Shown: positions 10,120-21,465, numbered from the stretch's first letter. The stretch is DNA of 64,000 bases from Dichetophora obliterata (GCA_963920525.1 OY986436.1:7894001-7958000), one strand, 5' to 3'. Notes: generated from the letters alone by a model not told the origin. Program-made: numbers and translations.

Positions 10120-10710
10120 GGGGCATTCCACGGGAAATGGGAAAATGAGTTATTTTCTTAAATTGATATGATTATAACCAATTCATTCTTAACGCAATGT
10201 ATAATAGTTAAATTTATATGACCTATAAAAATTATTTAGAAAAAACAAGATTAAGTATTTTTTCACTATGAAAAGTTCTTATTTGTTGTGAACGATTCGT
10301 ACGATTTTTTTCCTACCAGTCCCACGATGTCCCACCAGTCACAATTTCTACTTTCTATATTTTCTTGTAGAAACTAAACTTGGTGCTAATTTTTAGTTTC
10401 TGTTGAAGTCTATTTCATAATTTGATAGCAAAGTAAAAGACATCTGTCTATGAATAGTATTTGGGCTAAAATTTCGATTGAAAGTGCAGAAGGCGGAGGT
10501 GAGGTATTTTTGATTGTCCCTCCAGTCACACTCCTTTAACCAATGAAATACCACCAAAATATTTATATGTGTAAAAAGTTTTATAAGTCGGTTCATAATC
10601 TATTGTAAAATATCTATTTGATCATTATATTATATCAATATTCAAAGTTACAGGTCTAAACATTAAGGGTTCTGGAATAAACTGTCCCACCAGTCACTTC
10701 GGAAAGCCCC
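10120..10710. mobile_element. Candidate non-autonomous DNA element with GGGGC ends
   Basis: Left end GGGGCATTCCACGGGA (10120) and the reverse complement of the right end GGGGCTTTCCGAAG (ending 10710) form short imperfect inverted repeats. The motif CCCACCAGTCAC occurs inside near 10330 and 10685, with a variant CCTCCAGTCACAC near 10517. No clean target duplication could be defined, so the limits are provisional. No coding capacity is seen. Confidence 0.4.
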
Positions 10711-10724
10711 AATAGTAATGACAA

Positions 10725-10935
10725 AAAATGGCATTACCACTAAAATTTAGTGGTAATGAAAAATTTTAATAACAAAGAAAATTTCCAATTTTAATGAAAA
10801 TGTAAATTTCACTCATTAACATTAAAAATTTAGTGATAATGCCTACATGCGAATGGTAATGTAATATTTTTTCTATTAACATTGCATATTGATGGTGTAA
10901 AGTGATAATAAAAATTTAGTGGTAATTCAAAATGC
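10725..10935. repeat. Hairpin and TTAGTGGTAAT-repeat region
   Basis: A 25-bp near-perfect palindrome lies at 10733-10757 (arms ATTACCACTAAA and TTTAGTGGTAAT around one base). The arm motif recurs as TTTAGTGATAATG near 10829 and TTTAGTGGTAATTC near 10915. It may be a small TIR element or local duplication of unknown class. Confidence 0.45.
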
Positions 10936-11139
10936 CCATCTATTGTATTGGCGAACAGGAAATCTCTTTGTCAGGAGATATACCACAAATTAAAATAAAA
11001 CATTTACCTCAAGATTTTTTACTATTGTTAGAAGAATAGTTTATAATATAAATATTAAAAATAACCTTAATATTAAAAACTTAACTTAAAAAGTTATAAA
11101 AAATATGTATTAGAAAAGTTAGCTCCAAAGTTACAAATT

Positions 11140-11590
11140 ACAAATTCGTGATCAGCGACCCCAAAATCCTATAAATCTATATTTTATGCAGATTTGACAA
11201 CTCTTTGAGGTTTTGGTCGTCTTTTTTCGATTTGGAACCAATGTGCAGTGGTATCGCGACACTCCTGGTCGTACCACACGTTTCGACGAGGGCGTTGATA
11301 GCCGATCACCTGTTCAGAAGCCGCAGAAGAAGTGATCCTAGTCAATGTTTGCACCACGGATCATACATACATCCAATAAACTCGAAGAGTTCCTTCCGTC
11401 GACCAAAATGTGATCATTTTGGTGTCTGGTTTTTTATCAGGGGCTTTATGAATATTGAGATGCTTCAATCTAGTGATACAAACGACTATGTTTCGTGCTG
11501 CGGCGAAGCCTCATTCCGTTATCGGAGGTGTTGTCGTGGAGGCTGAACTTTTCGACCGTTGGAGCAAATATATTTTCCTTGCCAGCCTTA
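11140..11590 (-). pseudogene. RTE-type LINE endonuclease fragment, 3' portion
   Basis: Minus-strand sequence continues the LINE endonuclease region found at 11931-12275, on the other side of an inserted MITE. The recognisable order is a GRE/KENIFAPT-like segment, FSLHD, NGMRL, an ARN-like segment, then a decayed IHKA..SPDxxTRxQID-like stretch. It matches the better preserved copy at 28240-28600. Stops and frameshifts are frequent. These LINE endonucleases are often mis-annotated in insects as craniofacial development protein 2-like. The boundary near 11140-11165 abuts a dispersed repeat word. Confidence 0.65.
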
Positions 11591-11930
11591 GAGCCTGTCT
11601 ACACTGGCCTCACTCAACCGACTCACTTTGACATGAAAAAGTTGTAAAATGTTCACACACATAAACTGCCCCACTTTGAGTCTGCATTTCCTTTTGTGCC
11701 GTTATTAATCTAAAACATTTAAAAGCAATAAAAAATTAGTGGTAGCTTGAAAATCGGCAGCTATAAGCGCATAAAAAAAAACTCAAAATGACAAATGTCA
11801 AACCAAAGTGAGTCGCGAAATTTTTAAAGTTTTTGAAACTTTTGCCTCACAGTACATTTACCTTCCCACTTCCTCATCTCTTCTATAGACATCATTGAGT
11901 CGGTTGAGTGAGGCTGGTGTAGACCAGCAC
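11591..11930. mobile_element. MITE family A, copy 2
   Basis: This 340-bp element begins GAGCCTGTCTACACTGGCC. Its right end reads GTGCTGGTCTACACCAGCC on the complementary strand. It is flanked by the direct repeat TTA (11588-11590 and 11931-11933). It interrupts the RTE-type LINE endonuclease remnant. It is the reference empty-site copy for the nested insertion in copy 1 at 6209-6596. No coding capacity; the 3-bp TWA-type target fits PIF/Harbinger. Confidence 0.85.
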
Positions 11931-12275
11931 TTAGAAGTAGCCAAGCATGATTTTTATGTCGTGTTGGGGACAGTGCTCGTAAGCATTTTTAAGGCGTTCG
12001 TAGAAATTTTCATTGGTCTCATCTTCCTTGTCTTCTGTCGGAGCGTGCGCACATATTAGGCATATGCCAAAGAATTTACCATCGATGCGGATTAGGCCAA
12101 GTCGTTCGTTCACAGGTGTAGATCGCAAAACGTGATGCCGTAGTTTCTTGCCAACTACAATTCCGAATACAAGCTCATGCTTCTCCGCATGACCGCATGA
12201 CCGCTGTAGTAGATATCACAGGATGCATGTCGCATGTAACCCTGTCCCTTTTATCGCATTTCTTAGATTTTACTG
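11931..12275 (-). pseudogene. RTE-type LINE endonuclease fragment, 5' portion
   Basis: The minus-strand open frame (from about 12128 down to the MITE at 11930) carries LRSTPVNERLGLIRID, then CLICAHAPTEDK, then NENFYERLKNAYEHCP, and ends in KIMLGYF where the MITE cuts in. The E/HAPTE and D(Y)F-like elements correspond to the conserved early motifs of AP-type endonucleases of non-LTR retrotransposons. Upstream homology to the copy near 27905 extends to about 12275 (shared words ATCTAAGAAATGCGA and GGGACAGGGTT). It is disabled by the MITE and by frame changes. Confidence 0.75.
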
Positions 12276-12431
12276 TTTTCATAAAGTCACTTTGTATAGG
12301 AGGTGACTTCATCTTAGGGAATATTGAGAGGTACAATTTTTGTAGCCTAGGGAAAGGTAGAGTATTTTTGAGGTCAGGCGATTTTTAGAAAAAGTATGTG
12401 TCATGAGAGTGCTCGTGGAATTACACTAAAT

Positions 12432-12889
12432 CTTAGTATGCTGTAGGAACGAAAAAAAATTTCCATAAGAAATACATTGAAATTTTTGACAACGAACAGG
12501 CAGCGAAATTTTTTTTCGCCAGATAGTACGCTGTAGAAACGAAAATAATTGCTATGTTGCCAAATTTCCATTCGTGAGTGGAGAGTTGAAATATCAAAAT
12601 TTTGCTGTCGCTTATATGCCCGTATATTTAATTGGCGCGAAAATAAAAAATAAGCAGTAAGTGTGTTTAAGTGTTGAATTTGTTATTTAATAAATTTATT
12701 GTTGCATTTATATAGTTAATTAATGTGTAGTCTTGCCTTTTATAGGATATAAAATTGCAGCAATAAAAATATGAATCTGTCAACCAGAACAGCAAGTGCT
12801 TTAACTCCACACAAAAATTTTGACTCTACACCAAAAATTCGCGTGTAGGGTTATATGCCCAAAAATGTTAGTTCCTACAGCATACTAAG
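12432..12889. mobile_element. TIR element, CTTAGTATGCTGTAGGAAC ends
   Basis: Left end CTTAGTATGCTGTAGGAAC (12432) is matched by an exact inverted copy at the right end (GTTCCTACAGCATACTAAG, ending 12889). A third, imperfect copy (TAGTACGCTGTAGAAACGAA) lies inside near 12531. The length is 458 bp with no coding capacity. The target duplication is ambiguous because the sequence next to the ends is itself symmetric. Confidence 0.65.
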
Positions 12890-13146
12890 CTTAAATTGAA
12901 ACTGTGATGTGCTTGAAACTACTTTGAAGTCGTTTCCGTACCTTTTGATTAACAGTTCAACCTAAATTGGTGCGTTAGCGTCATTTATCTGTCAAAATTG
13001 TTTCATGCACGTACATTTTGTATGAAGCCTACCGAAATACGCAACGCACTTACGCAACTGAATTCGAATTTCCAATTTTGACAATGCGTTCGGTAGTGAA
13101 GTTGGCTGCGACAAAGAACGAAAAGAAAAACAAGAGCAAATGTAAT
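12890..13146. other. Short noncoding spacer
   Basis: No gene supported. The open frame that starts here runs into the adjacent MITE and has no motif. Confidence 0.4.
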
Positions 13147-13578
13147 AGGGGTATTCACGGGTTGATGCGAAACGCAGTTGCGACGATGCGAAAATGCATG
13201 ATTGCGAACTTTCGCATCATTCCAACAACAAACACATTAAAAGCAATTTTGCAACTCTTCTTGAATTACGCACTGCTCAAACCAATTGCGAGAACGTACA
13301 AGCAGTGATGCTAAACAGATGATTCATGTTGTGGTTGTTTTCGAACGTATTGTAGTTGCCACCTGGGTATAACTTTAAAAAAGTTAAGTTTGAACGTAGA
13401 TTTTAACAAGTTTTTATGATTTTGAAATAAGGTTCATATTACTGCAATATATTTACAGTTCATTCGACATTTAATTTTATTGCATAATTTAGTTGCAATA
13501 TTGATGTTCATGCGTTAGTGTGCAAATTGTCTTGCATTTTCACACTCTTGCAATTCGCAACAACCCGTGAATACCCCT
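13147..13578. mobile_element. MITE with AGGGGTATTCACGGGTTG ends, AAT target duplication
   Basis: Left end AGGGGTATTCACGGGTTG (13147) is mirrored by CAACCCGTGAATACCCCT at the right end (ending 13578). The flanking 3-bp direct repeats are AAT (13144-13146 and 13579-13581). Internal subterminal GCGA/TTGCAAT-type words are frequent. The length is 432 bp and noncoding. The end sequence and target resemble those of the Harbinger element starting at 15536 (AATGGTATTC, AAT). Confidence 0.8.
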
Positions 13579-13581
13579 AAT

Positions 13582-15532
13582 GATTGTTGAAGTTCACGCA
13601 GCGTTCAGTTTCTTTAGCGCTCATAGAATGGTTCATTTGCATGGCGTACAAATTTAGGTTGAGATGAAAGCATACTGCCGGAAATGTCAAAACGAAGCAA
13701 AACTTTTTATTTATTTTCTTTATTTGACAGACATGGCAGTATAGAAAGAGAGCACATTCAGCACTGCAGCTACCTCTATCCTTATACCATGGGTTGAACT
13801 TTTTGATAGATAACCAAACAACTCTCACAGTTTGATCTCACTCTCTCTCTCTCTCATACCCGATTTAAACTTTATATACAGAAACAGAACTACCTTCGAC
13901 ATAACATTCGCAAGATAGCCTGAGAAAAACCTCAAATATTGAGTATAAAGATTGTCTGGTTTCACACGATAAGCAAATGCTGAAGTTCATCACTTCTTTT
14001 TGTTCTCTTTTACTCTCTTTGGCTGAATGATTCTGGTCAAGGCTCATTTATAAGGTTGTGGCTCGGTCGAACTGTCAGAATGGATAAAAAGAAATCAAGA
14101 AAATGAATGCATATAACAAAGAAAAGCACAGTGACAGTTCAAGCAAAGGTGGGAAAAGAGTGAATTTCTTTCAAGTACCATAACCTTATAAATTAACCTT
14201 GGATTCAGGTCTTGAGCGTCATCAACATTTTAATTGCGTTCGAAGTTCATTTTCGCTCTCGCAGTGAATTAATTTTTTAGTTGGAAAAAAACAACAAATT
14301 TGAATTCATTCAAGCATTTGCTCTCATCTGAACTCAGAAATTTAATAATGCTTAATTTGTATTTGGTTGACTTTCTTCAATGTTAATCTTATAATTCCGA
14401 TATAATTTTTTGTAATATCTGATAAACACTAAAATCAAAATGCACTTATTTATTAAGTGACAAGCAACACGGAAATTTTTCCTAATTGGAAATTATTATA
14501 ACAGCACCTCTTAATGCGCTTCCGCTGAAAAGCTCAAACTCAAACTCAAGTGCTGCTGTCTTCTTAGCCAAGAAGATTATGTCAATCAAGAGCGCTTAAA
14601 AAATTGTTTGAAAATAAGAAGAGATAGAAAAGAAATTAAAAATTGCAAAATAAACGAAACGCAGAAAAGCTGCTGCCTTGAGCGCAACGTCACGTGACTT
14701 TTCTCTCACACAAGTCCTTCCGGGAGTGAGCCCAACAGCTGTTTGTGCATGTGTGTGTCATTGAGTGTGTGCGTGGGTGTGTTTGTGTGTGCTAAGTTAA
14801 TCTGAAAGTAAAGTTAAGTTTTGCCTGCCTCCATGATTCGTGCACTGGAAATTTGCATAAATAAGAAATCATCATCATCCGAAGGCGACGAGCGATGCGA
14901 TGCGACCAGCGAAAAGGATTAAAAAGCGACGAGCAGAAGATTTGCTCAAGGAATGAGTTACCAAAAGTTGCTGAAAGCGAGTGATTTGAGCAGGGAGTGA
15001 GGGAGTGGGTGGGGTGGTATAGCAGAAGTTGATGGGTGCATTTCGTCACTTTTATCCTCAGTTGTGAATTTTTATTATCGTCGTCGTCTTTGTCGTTGAA
15101 TTTTTGCTTAAGCAACGAAATAAAAAAAAAAAATCAAAAAGTTCTGAATTTTTCACTTCACTTGAAAAACTAATTTAAACTTTACATTAATCACAGCAAA
15201 ATCAAAACAACACCAACAACACAAAGAACAACAACAACTTATTCAAGAAAAATAGCAACAATTTTCAGCGAGAGAAGCGATAAAGCTGAGATGAGATGTG
15301 ATAAAAGCTCACAACTTTGATTGCGGTGCTTTTTTTCATTTGCTGAAGAGATTTTCATAGATTATGGAAGATATTGTTTTTAATTCGATTTTTTTTTAAT
15401 TCAATTGTTTGTCAAGTTTTGCTGAAACTGAGAAAATTGTACTCAAACGAGTGGAGCTCGCGATTTTTAGTTGAAGTGCTTTTTTGTTGTTTTTTTTTGT
15501 AGGTGTTGTTATTTTTGCATAAGCGAAAAGAC
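13582..15532. other. Transposon-poor noncoding region
   Basis: No transposon ends or coding motifs were recognised across almost 2 kb. A (CT)n run lies at 13838-13854 and a TG-rich run at 14742-14792. 14650-15120 is noticeably less AT-rich than its surroundings. It could be intronic or regulatory host DNA. The open frame at 14792-15115 (minus) has no motif and is not called. Confidence 0.4.
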
Positions 15533-15735
15533 AATAATGGTATTCATTAAAATTTGTTAAGTCCTGCTAAACTGCTAAATTGTTAAAGTTAGCAGCTGTT
15601 GATGTGAACGTACCTGCTAAGACATTTTACAATCAAGTGCTAAACTGATATGTCAAAATCAGCTGGAAGACTTCTACAGCTTAAAATTAGAAAAAACTGA
15701 ATTAATACAAAATAATTCTTTTTTTAAAACTCACC

Positions 15736-17020
15736 ATGCCAAAATACAGCGAGAAAAGAAAACTTATTACAACCCTTAAAGAATCGGCTCTTTTTGATTT
15801 AATGATGGCAGAAATATTTGCATCAAGTGATGGTTGGTATTGGATTTTGTTACTCTCATAAAAAATATTTGTTTAATTTTTTAGATATAAAAACAAAAGA
15901 AGATGAAATTATAGACAATCTCATTTTATCATTAGAAGTTATTGAACATTATAGATATGCTGTTCCATTTGTACTTGGATCCGTTCCAAAGTCAGAAATG
16001 TTCTTAGTTCATATCTTACCAATCCTAGATGAAAATCGATTTAAGGAGCTTGTTCGCGTTAATAGAAAGAATTTTAACGTTATACTTAATTTAATAAAAG
16101 ATGACGAATCTTTTAAAGGTCGCTGGTCATCCAAACAGATTCCTCTGGATATGCAGTTGATGATAGTGCTGTATAGGCTTGGATCTTGTGGAGAAGGAGC
16201 ATCCATAACGAAAATTGCTTGCTTTTTCGGAGTTGGAGATGGTGGAACCATTCAAGTGCTGACTGAAAGAATATTTAGAGCAATTTTAAAACTTAAATGC
16301 AAATATTTAAGGTGGCCATCTTTCGAAGAACGGCAACAGCTGGTATCGGAAACGTATCACGAATTACCACATTGCCTCGGATATGTTGATGGTACTGAAA
16401 TAAAGTTTGCTGAAAAACCTTCTCAGGATCCAGAAGCATATTTTTCAAGAAAACACCATTACTCAATGAAGGTACAAGCCGTTTGTGATCACAAACTGTT
16501 GATTCGTCATATGGTGCTTGGTTATCCTGGGAGCGTTCACGATAGTAGGATATATAACAACTGTGTTCTATCAATTAATGCACCAAACTTCTTCGAAGGA
16601 GAAGAATGGATAGTTGGAGACAGCGCATACAAGCTGACTTCTACAGTAATCACACCCTTTAGAGCCAATTCGAGATCTGGCACTTTGAAGGAAAGAAACG
16701 AATTTAATAAGAGGCTAAGTAAATACAGAATAAGAATCGAACATTGTTTTGGAATGTTAAAGGAAAGATTTAACAGCTTAAAAGAGCTAAAAATTCAAAT
16801 TAAAAATGACGAGTGTATGAAAAGTGCATGCCGTTGGGTACTTGTTTGTGCTATATTGCACAACATTATCATTGAGCAAAGAGAACCTCTTGATTCATTT
16901 GAATGGATTGATGACTCGGCACCTGATGAAGTTAATATCACTGTGGACTCCAGTATAAATAATTCAACTATCGAAGGAGAACTAAAGCGACAAGCTATTC
17001 TGGAAATAATGAAAGAGTGA
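15736..17020 (+). CDS. Harbinger (HARBI1-like) DDE transposase, two exons
   Basis: Exons 15736-15832 and 15885-17020 join through a 52-bp GT...AG intron in phase 1, giving 410 aa. The start ATG at 15736 is preferred because the frame is open from there through the splice; without splicing the frame would begin inside the intron region. A helix-turn-helix-like region (spliced residues about 120-165) precedes the DDE/nuclease domain. The likely catalytic residues are D201 in GYVDGTEIKF, D278 in VGDSAYK and E318 in RIEHCFGMLKERF. HARBI1-type nucleases cut and join the element at 3-bp targets and need a Myb-like partner for nuclear import and DNA binding; such a partner is encoded in the same element. 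No stop or frameshift was seen, so the copy may be functional. Confidence 0.9.
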
Positions 17021-17270
17021 AGTTTTAAGTTGACTTCATAGGACTTACTTCAGTCTTTATTTAAAATATTTTATTTAATGAAGTTATACTAACAAAAACA
17101 TAAGTATTTTTTTAACTTTCAAATAAAAATTCTTCATTTTTAAAATGAAGATTATAAACAAAAATTAGCATTATAAAAAATTATTCATTTATAAAATGAA
17201 AAAAAAAAATTATTTTTACCAAATAATTATTTAAATGAGCTTGCTTAGGTCAGCATTTTCGTAAGCAATT

Positions 17271-18934
17271 TTAATTGTTTTTATATTTCAAATTTATTTC
17301 ATACTTTTTCAAATCTGCTTCCACTTCCAGTTTCTTTATTTCAATAGCGACTCTTTCATCCCTTTCAATCTCAAGTTTTTTTGTTTCCATTTTGAGTTGT
17401 ACTTCCATTTGTTTTATGTCTAAATCTCGGGCCAATTTTTCTCTATCCAATTCCAACTTTTGTTCTTCCAAACGTAATTCCCTTTCGAGTTTCAATTCTT
17501 CAAAACTTATTCTTTTTTCTTGCATAATTAACAGCTGTGATATTGAGTCAGAATTTTTTGCAATTTTTTTTGAATATTTTGGCCTGTTCAATCGATTTTT
17601 GCAATTGTTTAAGCTAGCAGCACTTGACGTTGAAGGTTGGGAATTGTCTATTAATTCTTCTATGTTATTGTTTGTTGTTTCGAAGGTATCGTCATTAGTT
17701 TCAAAAATTATTGAGTCGAGGTTGTTGTCTTCAGTGTCCATGAGCATTTCAAAATCTTCATATCCACAGGTTTCTGTGTCAAAGACTTGCGGCGGATGTA
17801 TGCTGCGTCGGCATCCCAGAATTTGATCAAGAATATCCCAAAATGGACAAATTCTGTCGATATATTCTGAAAATTAAAATTTAGTCAATATATAGTTATC
17901 TTTAATATTATATAAAAATTAAATTATATAAAATTATTTAAAATTATATAAAATTATATAAAATTATATAAAATTATATAAAAATGGTATAAAAATTAAA
18001 TACTTTTTGTATTCTACATTAGTAAAATACCCGTGCTATGGACTTGCTTTAGTCAATTCAAATTGGTGCCGAAATAAAGAATGGTCTGAATCTGAGGACC
18101 AAGACTGATACAGAATAGGTGACCCCTGCGGACCTTTGCAAAGCAGTCAAGTGTGCTATCGAGAAGGTATCGCTAGCTAATCTGCGGAGGGTCGCTAGTA
18201 TAAAATAATATTATGAAGCCAACAAAAATCCAGTAAAGAAAAACTTTTCACCACTTCAGATCCATGTTGAAAGTTCACTCAGTTTTAACTTAAAATAACG
18301 TTCAATAAAATTACGTTTTAATTTTCCGTAGACGTAACAAACCATAACTTTACTCTTACAAGAATTTTACCTTTTACTGACTGTTCTTTTCCTTCTTCCA
18401 ACAGCCCGGCACCTGTTTTTCCTTTCCATTCTGCAGCCGACACATATGTCTTTTTCAAATTTCTAAACTTGCTCTTTAAAATATACCAATTTAGTTTTTG
18501 GAGTCCAGCGCATTTTTCTTGTATTTTTGAGTAGAAAGATTGTGCTGTGGGTTTCTATGAAAAAAATTGTTACCAATTTTATTAAATTGAAAGAAATAGC
18601 AATATGTACAGGGTGCAATCACTTCCATCTATTGCTTTTGTTAGCCTTAGTTTTGTTTCTTGGCAAAGAACGAACTGATGGAAACTATTGACATCAAAGT
18701 CGTATCAATAACTTTCTTGGTTTTTGTGACTCCTGAATGTACACTGCTTTATAATTACCTCAAATGCTTCTGGATTATCCTTAACTGCATCCAATACAGC
18801 GTCCAGCAAGTCTGTGGTTTCACATTGATTCCAGCGATGAACAGGGTTCAAACGACGGCGTTTATTTGCACTTGGCTAATAAATAAATAATAAAGCTTAA
18901 TTAAATAGAAATATAACTTTCTTACTTCACCCAT
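17271..18934 (-). CDS. Harbinger Myb/SANT-like DNA-binding partner protein, four exons
   Basis: Four minus-strand exons, all with GT...AG borders: 18926-18934, 18759-18875, 18371-18554 and 17271-17866. They join to exactly 906 nt (301 aa plus stop) with no internal stop. The N-terminal 100 residues are a Myb/SANT-like trihelix region with tryptophans spaced as in that fold (HRWNQ, LNWYILK, AAEWKGK). A CPFWDILDQILG motif follows, common in these proteins. Then comes a Ser/Asn/Thr-rich linker, and residues about 227-295 form a long charged coiled coil rich in E, K and L. In PIF/Harbinger elements this protein binds subterminal DNA and assists the transposase. Only the tiny first exon (Met-Gly-Glu) is uncertain. 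Confidence 0.85.
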
Positions 18935-19449
18935 TTATAAATAAATAAATTGCAATTATTTTGCAAAAATTGTTTGCAAATGTTAACTTGACAACTTTCA
19001 ATGTAGCAATAGATCTGTGGTTTTAATAACTCGTGTAACCAGAACTCAGTAGCCAAAAATGTACTTTTATTTTTATATTACAGTGCATAAACACTTTTGA
19101 TACATTTGCTACTCAGAAACTTTGAAATGTCTTAAATCTCTAACAACATCTTTACAAAATTTTTGTTTTTTTATTAAAAAAGAGAAGTTTTTAGACTTTG
19201 AAGCTGCAAATCATAAATAATTCGGTACTTGTTAAAACTCATTCACAAAACGATTCATCACTACACTCAAAAAGTTTGACGTTTCGGACTTAACAAATGG
19301 TATCTGCTAAACAAAAACACGGTGCTGAGCTTGTTAACTTGCTAACAAGCTGCTAAGTCTTTTCCCATACAAAATTTTGACAGGAGTTAACAAATTTGTT
19401 AAGTTTAGCAAGTTAGCAGGGCTTAACAAATGTAGTGAATACCATTAAT

Positions 19450-21125
19450 GTAAATAATAGAAAATAAATTTGAATAAAGCACTACGCTGGCCAGACGTGC
19501 CACTGTATGGGCAGGTCTGATTAAAGCGTAATAATCTACAGTAACAGAAAAAAATTTTGTGAAGAAAAAATCTTCTCTCATATATCATCCAGTAAATGAA
19601 TAATTTTTGGGTTTGTAAAGTGAAACTAAAAATTTTTAATTAAGGAAAATCAGGGTCATTTTTTTAGACATACAAGAAACAAAAGTTTTTTAAACTTTTG
19701 GGTAAAGCTATACAAAATTTCCTTGTTGAAGCTATAAGCCACATCTCGCTTCCATTCTATAACTTCAATTTTTTATATCCACATCAATTTGCATCAAAAC
19801 AATTTTCAATTGCAACTCAATTAAATGGCTGACAAACAATAAGTTGTTTTTTTTGCAACAGACTAAATTTGAAAATTCCGCCAAAAGAAAAAAAAAAAAA
19901 CAATCGAGAATAAAAAAAAAACAGCAATGGCAACTTCGTTCGCAATTGACGCCACCACAAATAACGAAAATTTGCAAACGAAACTTTTCAAATAAAATTT
20001 TCAGCTGCTCTCCAGCACTTTTCAGTTGCTTTTTCTTACGTTGCAAATTTTTCTGCACTATTATTTCCTCAATTTCAGTTGAACGCCTTTCTTCTTCCTC
20101 TGTTTGTTGATTGTGAAAATTAGCACATCACAACAATTTGCTACAAATTTATATTGAAAACTTTTCTCTACTCTTTTATATAGAGTAATTTTCGCCAAGT
20201 TTTTTCGCTTTTGTGTGCAGTTTTTCTGCATTTGCCTAAGGAATGGAAGTTTTTGTTCAGAATATAATCGAAAAAAGTAGCTGAAAAAGCACCAAAAAAG
20301 TGCATAAAGGTGCATTTGGTGTGAATTGTGCTTTGTGTAGCTGACATGTGCACAAATGTGGATGTGTTATAAACGAGAGAGAGAAAATAATTCAGTTCTT
20401 TGAAATCAATTAATGGTAATGGTTCTTTAGTGAATATTAATTTTTTTTTTGCTTTTCAATAAATATGTAGAGTTAGGAGTTGATATGAAGAGCTTCTTAA
20501 GAGAATATCATCTGCTGGTAAGCACTTGTCAGTGATCCCATTGTAATGCTGAATGGTAAATAGTATACGTATAATGTACAGTTGGAATTGAAATTGCGTT
20601 AATAAATGTTTGCGACTATGTTTATTTCAATTATGAGGTAAAATCCTTTGTCAAAACATATTAAAAAAAATTTGAATAAATTTATGGTTTGAACTTAATT
20701 TATGCAAATACAATTTATGAGAATTTTACTAAATTAGGTATTTGAACAAAATTCTTAAAAGAATGCATTTAAAATTTATTTTGATAATTCTTAGTGAACC
20801 TGGCTGAGTTCTTAAATGCGTTTATGCAATGCATCAGTGTTTTTTTTTTGAATTGATGCTAAATTTTATTACGAAAACTGCGCAACTCTGTTGATATTCT
20901 TAAAAACAGTATAGTTTTTAAACTACAGTTAAAAAACAGCAGTTTTGGTTATAAAATATACTGATGAATCGCATCATCTGCTTGCAGTCGCTGTTCCAGT
21001 CGTTTGCGATGTAATGCAACAGAAACAGACAGAAAAACAGAATGTACAATGATAAGTAACTAAGCGACACAATGCAACGATATTAAGATTGATAGCAATG
21101 AATTTTTATTTACGAAAAAGCACTG
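19450..21125. other. Noncoding AT-rich region
   Basis: No gene or transposon was recognised in this 1.7-kb stretch. Open frames near 19765-20353 on both strands are A/T-run driven (Lys-, Phe- and Cys-rich) and lack motifs. Confidence 0.45.
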
Positions 21126-21127
21126 TA

Positions 21128-21330
21128 CAATTTTAAATCTTTATTTTTGATCGGAAAAATTAAAGTCAAATTTTAATTTTCATTTTTGATCAAAAAATAA
21201 AAGTAAACTTGTAACTGCTATTTTTGATCAAAAAAAAAAAAAAAAAATAATAGATAAATTTTAAGTCAAATTTTAACTTTCATTTTTTTGATCGAAATAA
21301 AATTGGTCAAAAAATAACGATTATATACTG
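21128..21330. repeat. Degenerate tandem repeat with TTTTTGATCAAAAAA core
   Basis: About four units of 50-65 bp repeat the pattern AAGTCAAATTTTAA ... CATTTTTGATC followed by an A-run. The last A-run (near 21230) is long. Noncoding. Confidence 0.45.
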
Positions 21331-21465
21331 ACTTTTTTTAAAAAAATTAAAATCATTAAAAATTAAAGTCATTTAATATTATTATTCCTTAGCGAATAAG
21401 CATGACATTGCTATATTCGAATATCGAAAGGCTTAGTCTTTCCCTTTGACTTTTTGAATAGAAAT

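Larger units (their letters stand above)
15536..19446 (+). mobile_element. PIF/Harbinger element, apparently complete, two genes
   Basis: Ends AATGGTATTCATTAAAA (left) and AATGGTATTCACTACA (right, complement) continue into matching TTTGTTAAG and CCTGCTAA blocks, giving about 45 bp of terminal inverted repeat. Both sides are flanked by AAT (15533-15535 and 19447-19449), although other phase choices are possible because the junction is AT-rich. Subterminal zones contain many TGCTAA and TTGTTAA words. The 3.9-kb interior encodes a spliced DDE transposase on the plus strand and a spliced Myb/SANT-like protein on the minus strand, converging tail to tail. This two-gene layout is characteristic of autonomous PIF/Harbinger transposons. 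Confidence 0.9.

Noticed and set aside
13018..13308. 96-codon open frame
   Set aside because: Crosses the left end of a MITE at 13147 and has no motif.
17275..17826. 183-codon plus-strand Ser/Phe-rich frame
   Set aside because: Antisense shadow of the coiled-coil exon of the Harbinger Myb-like gene.
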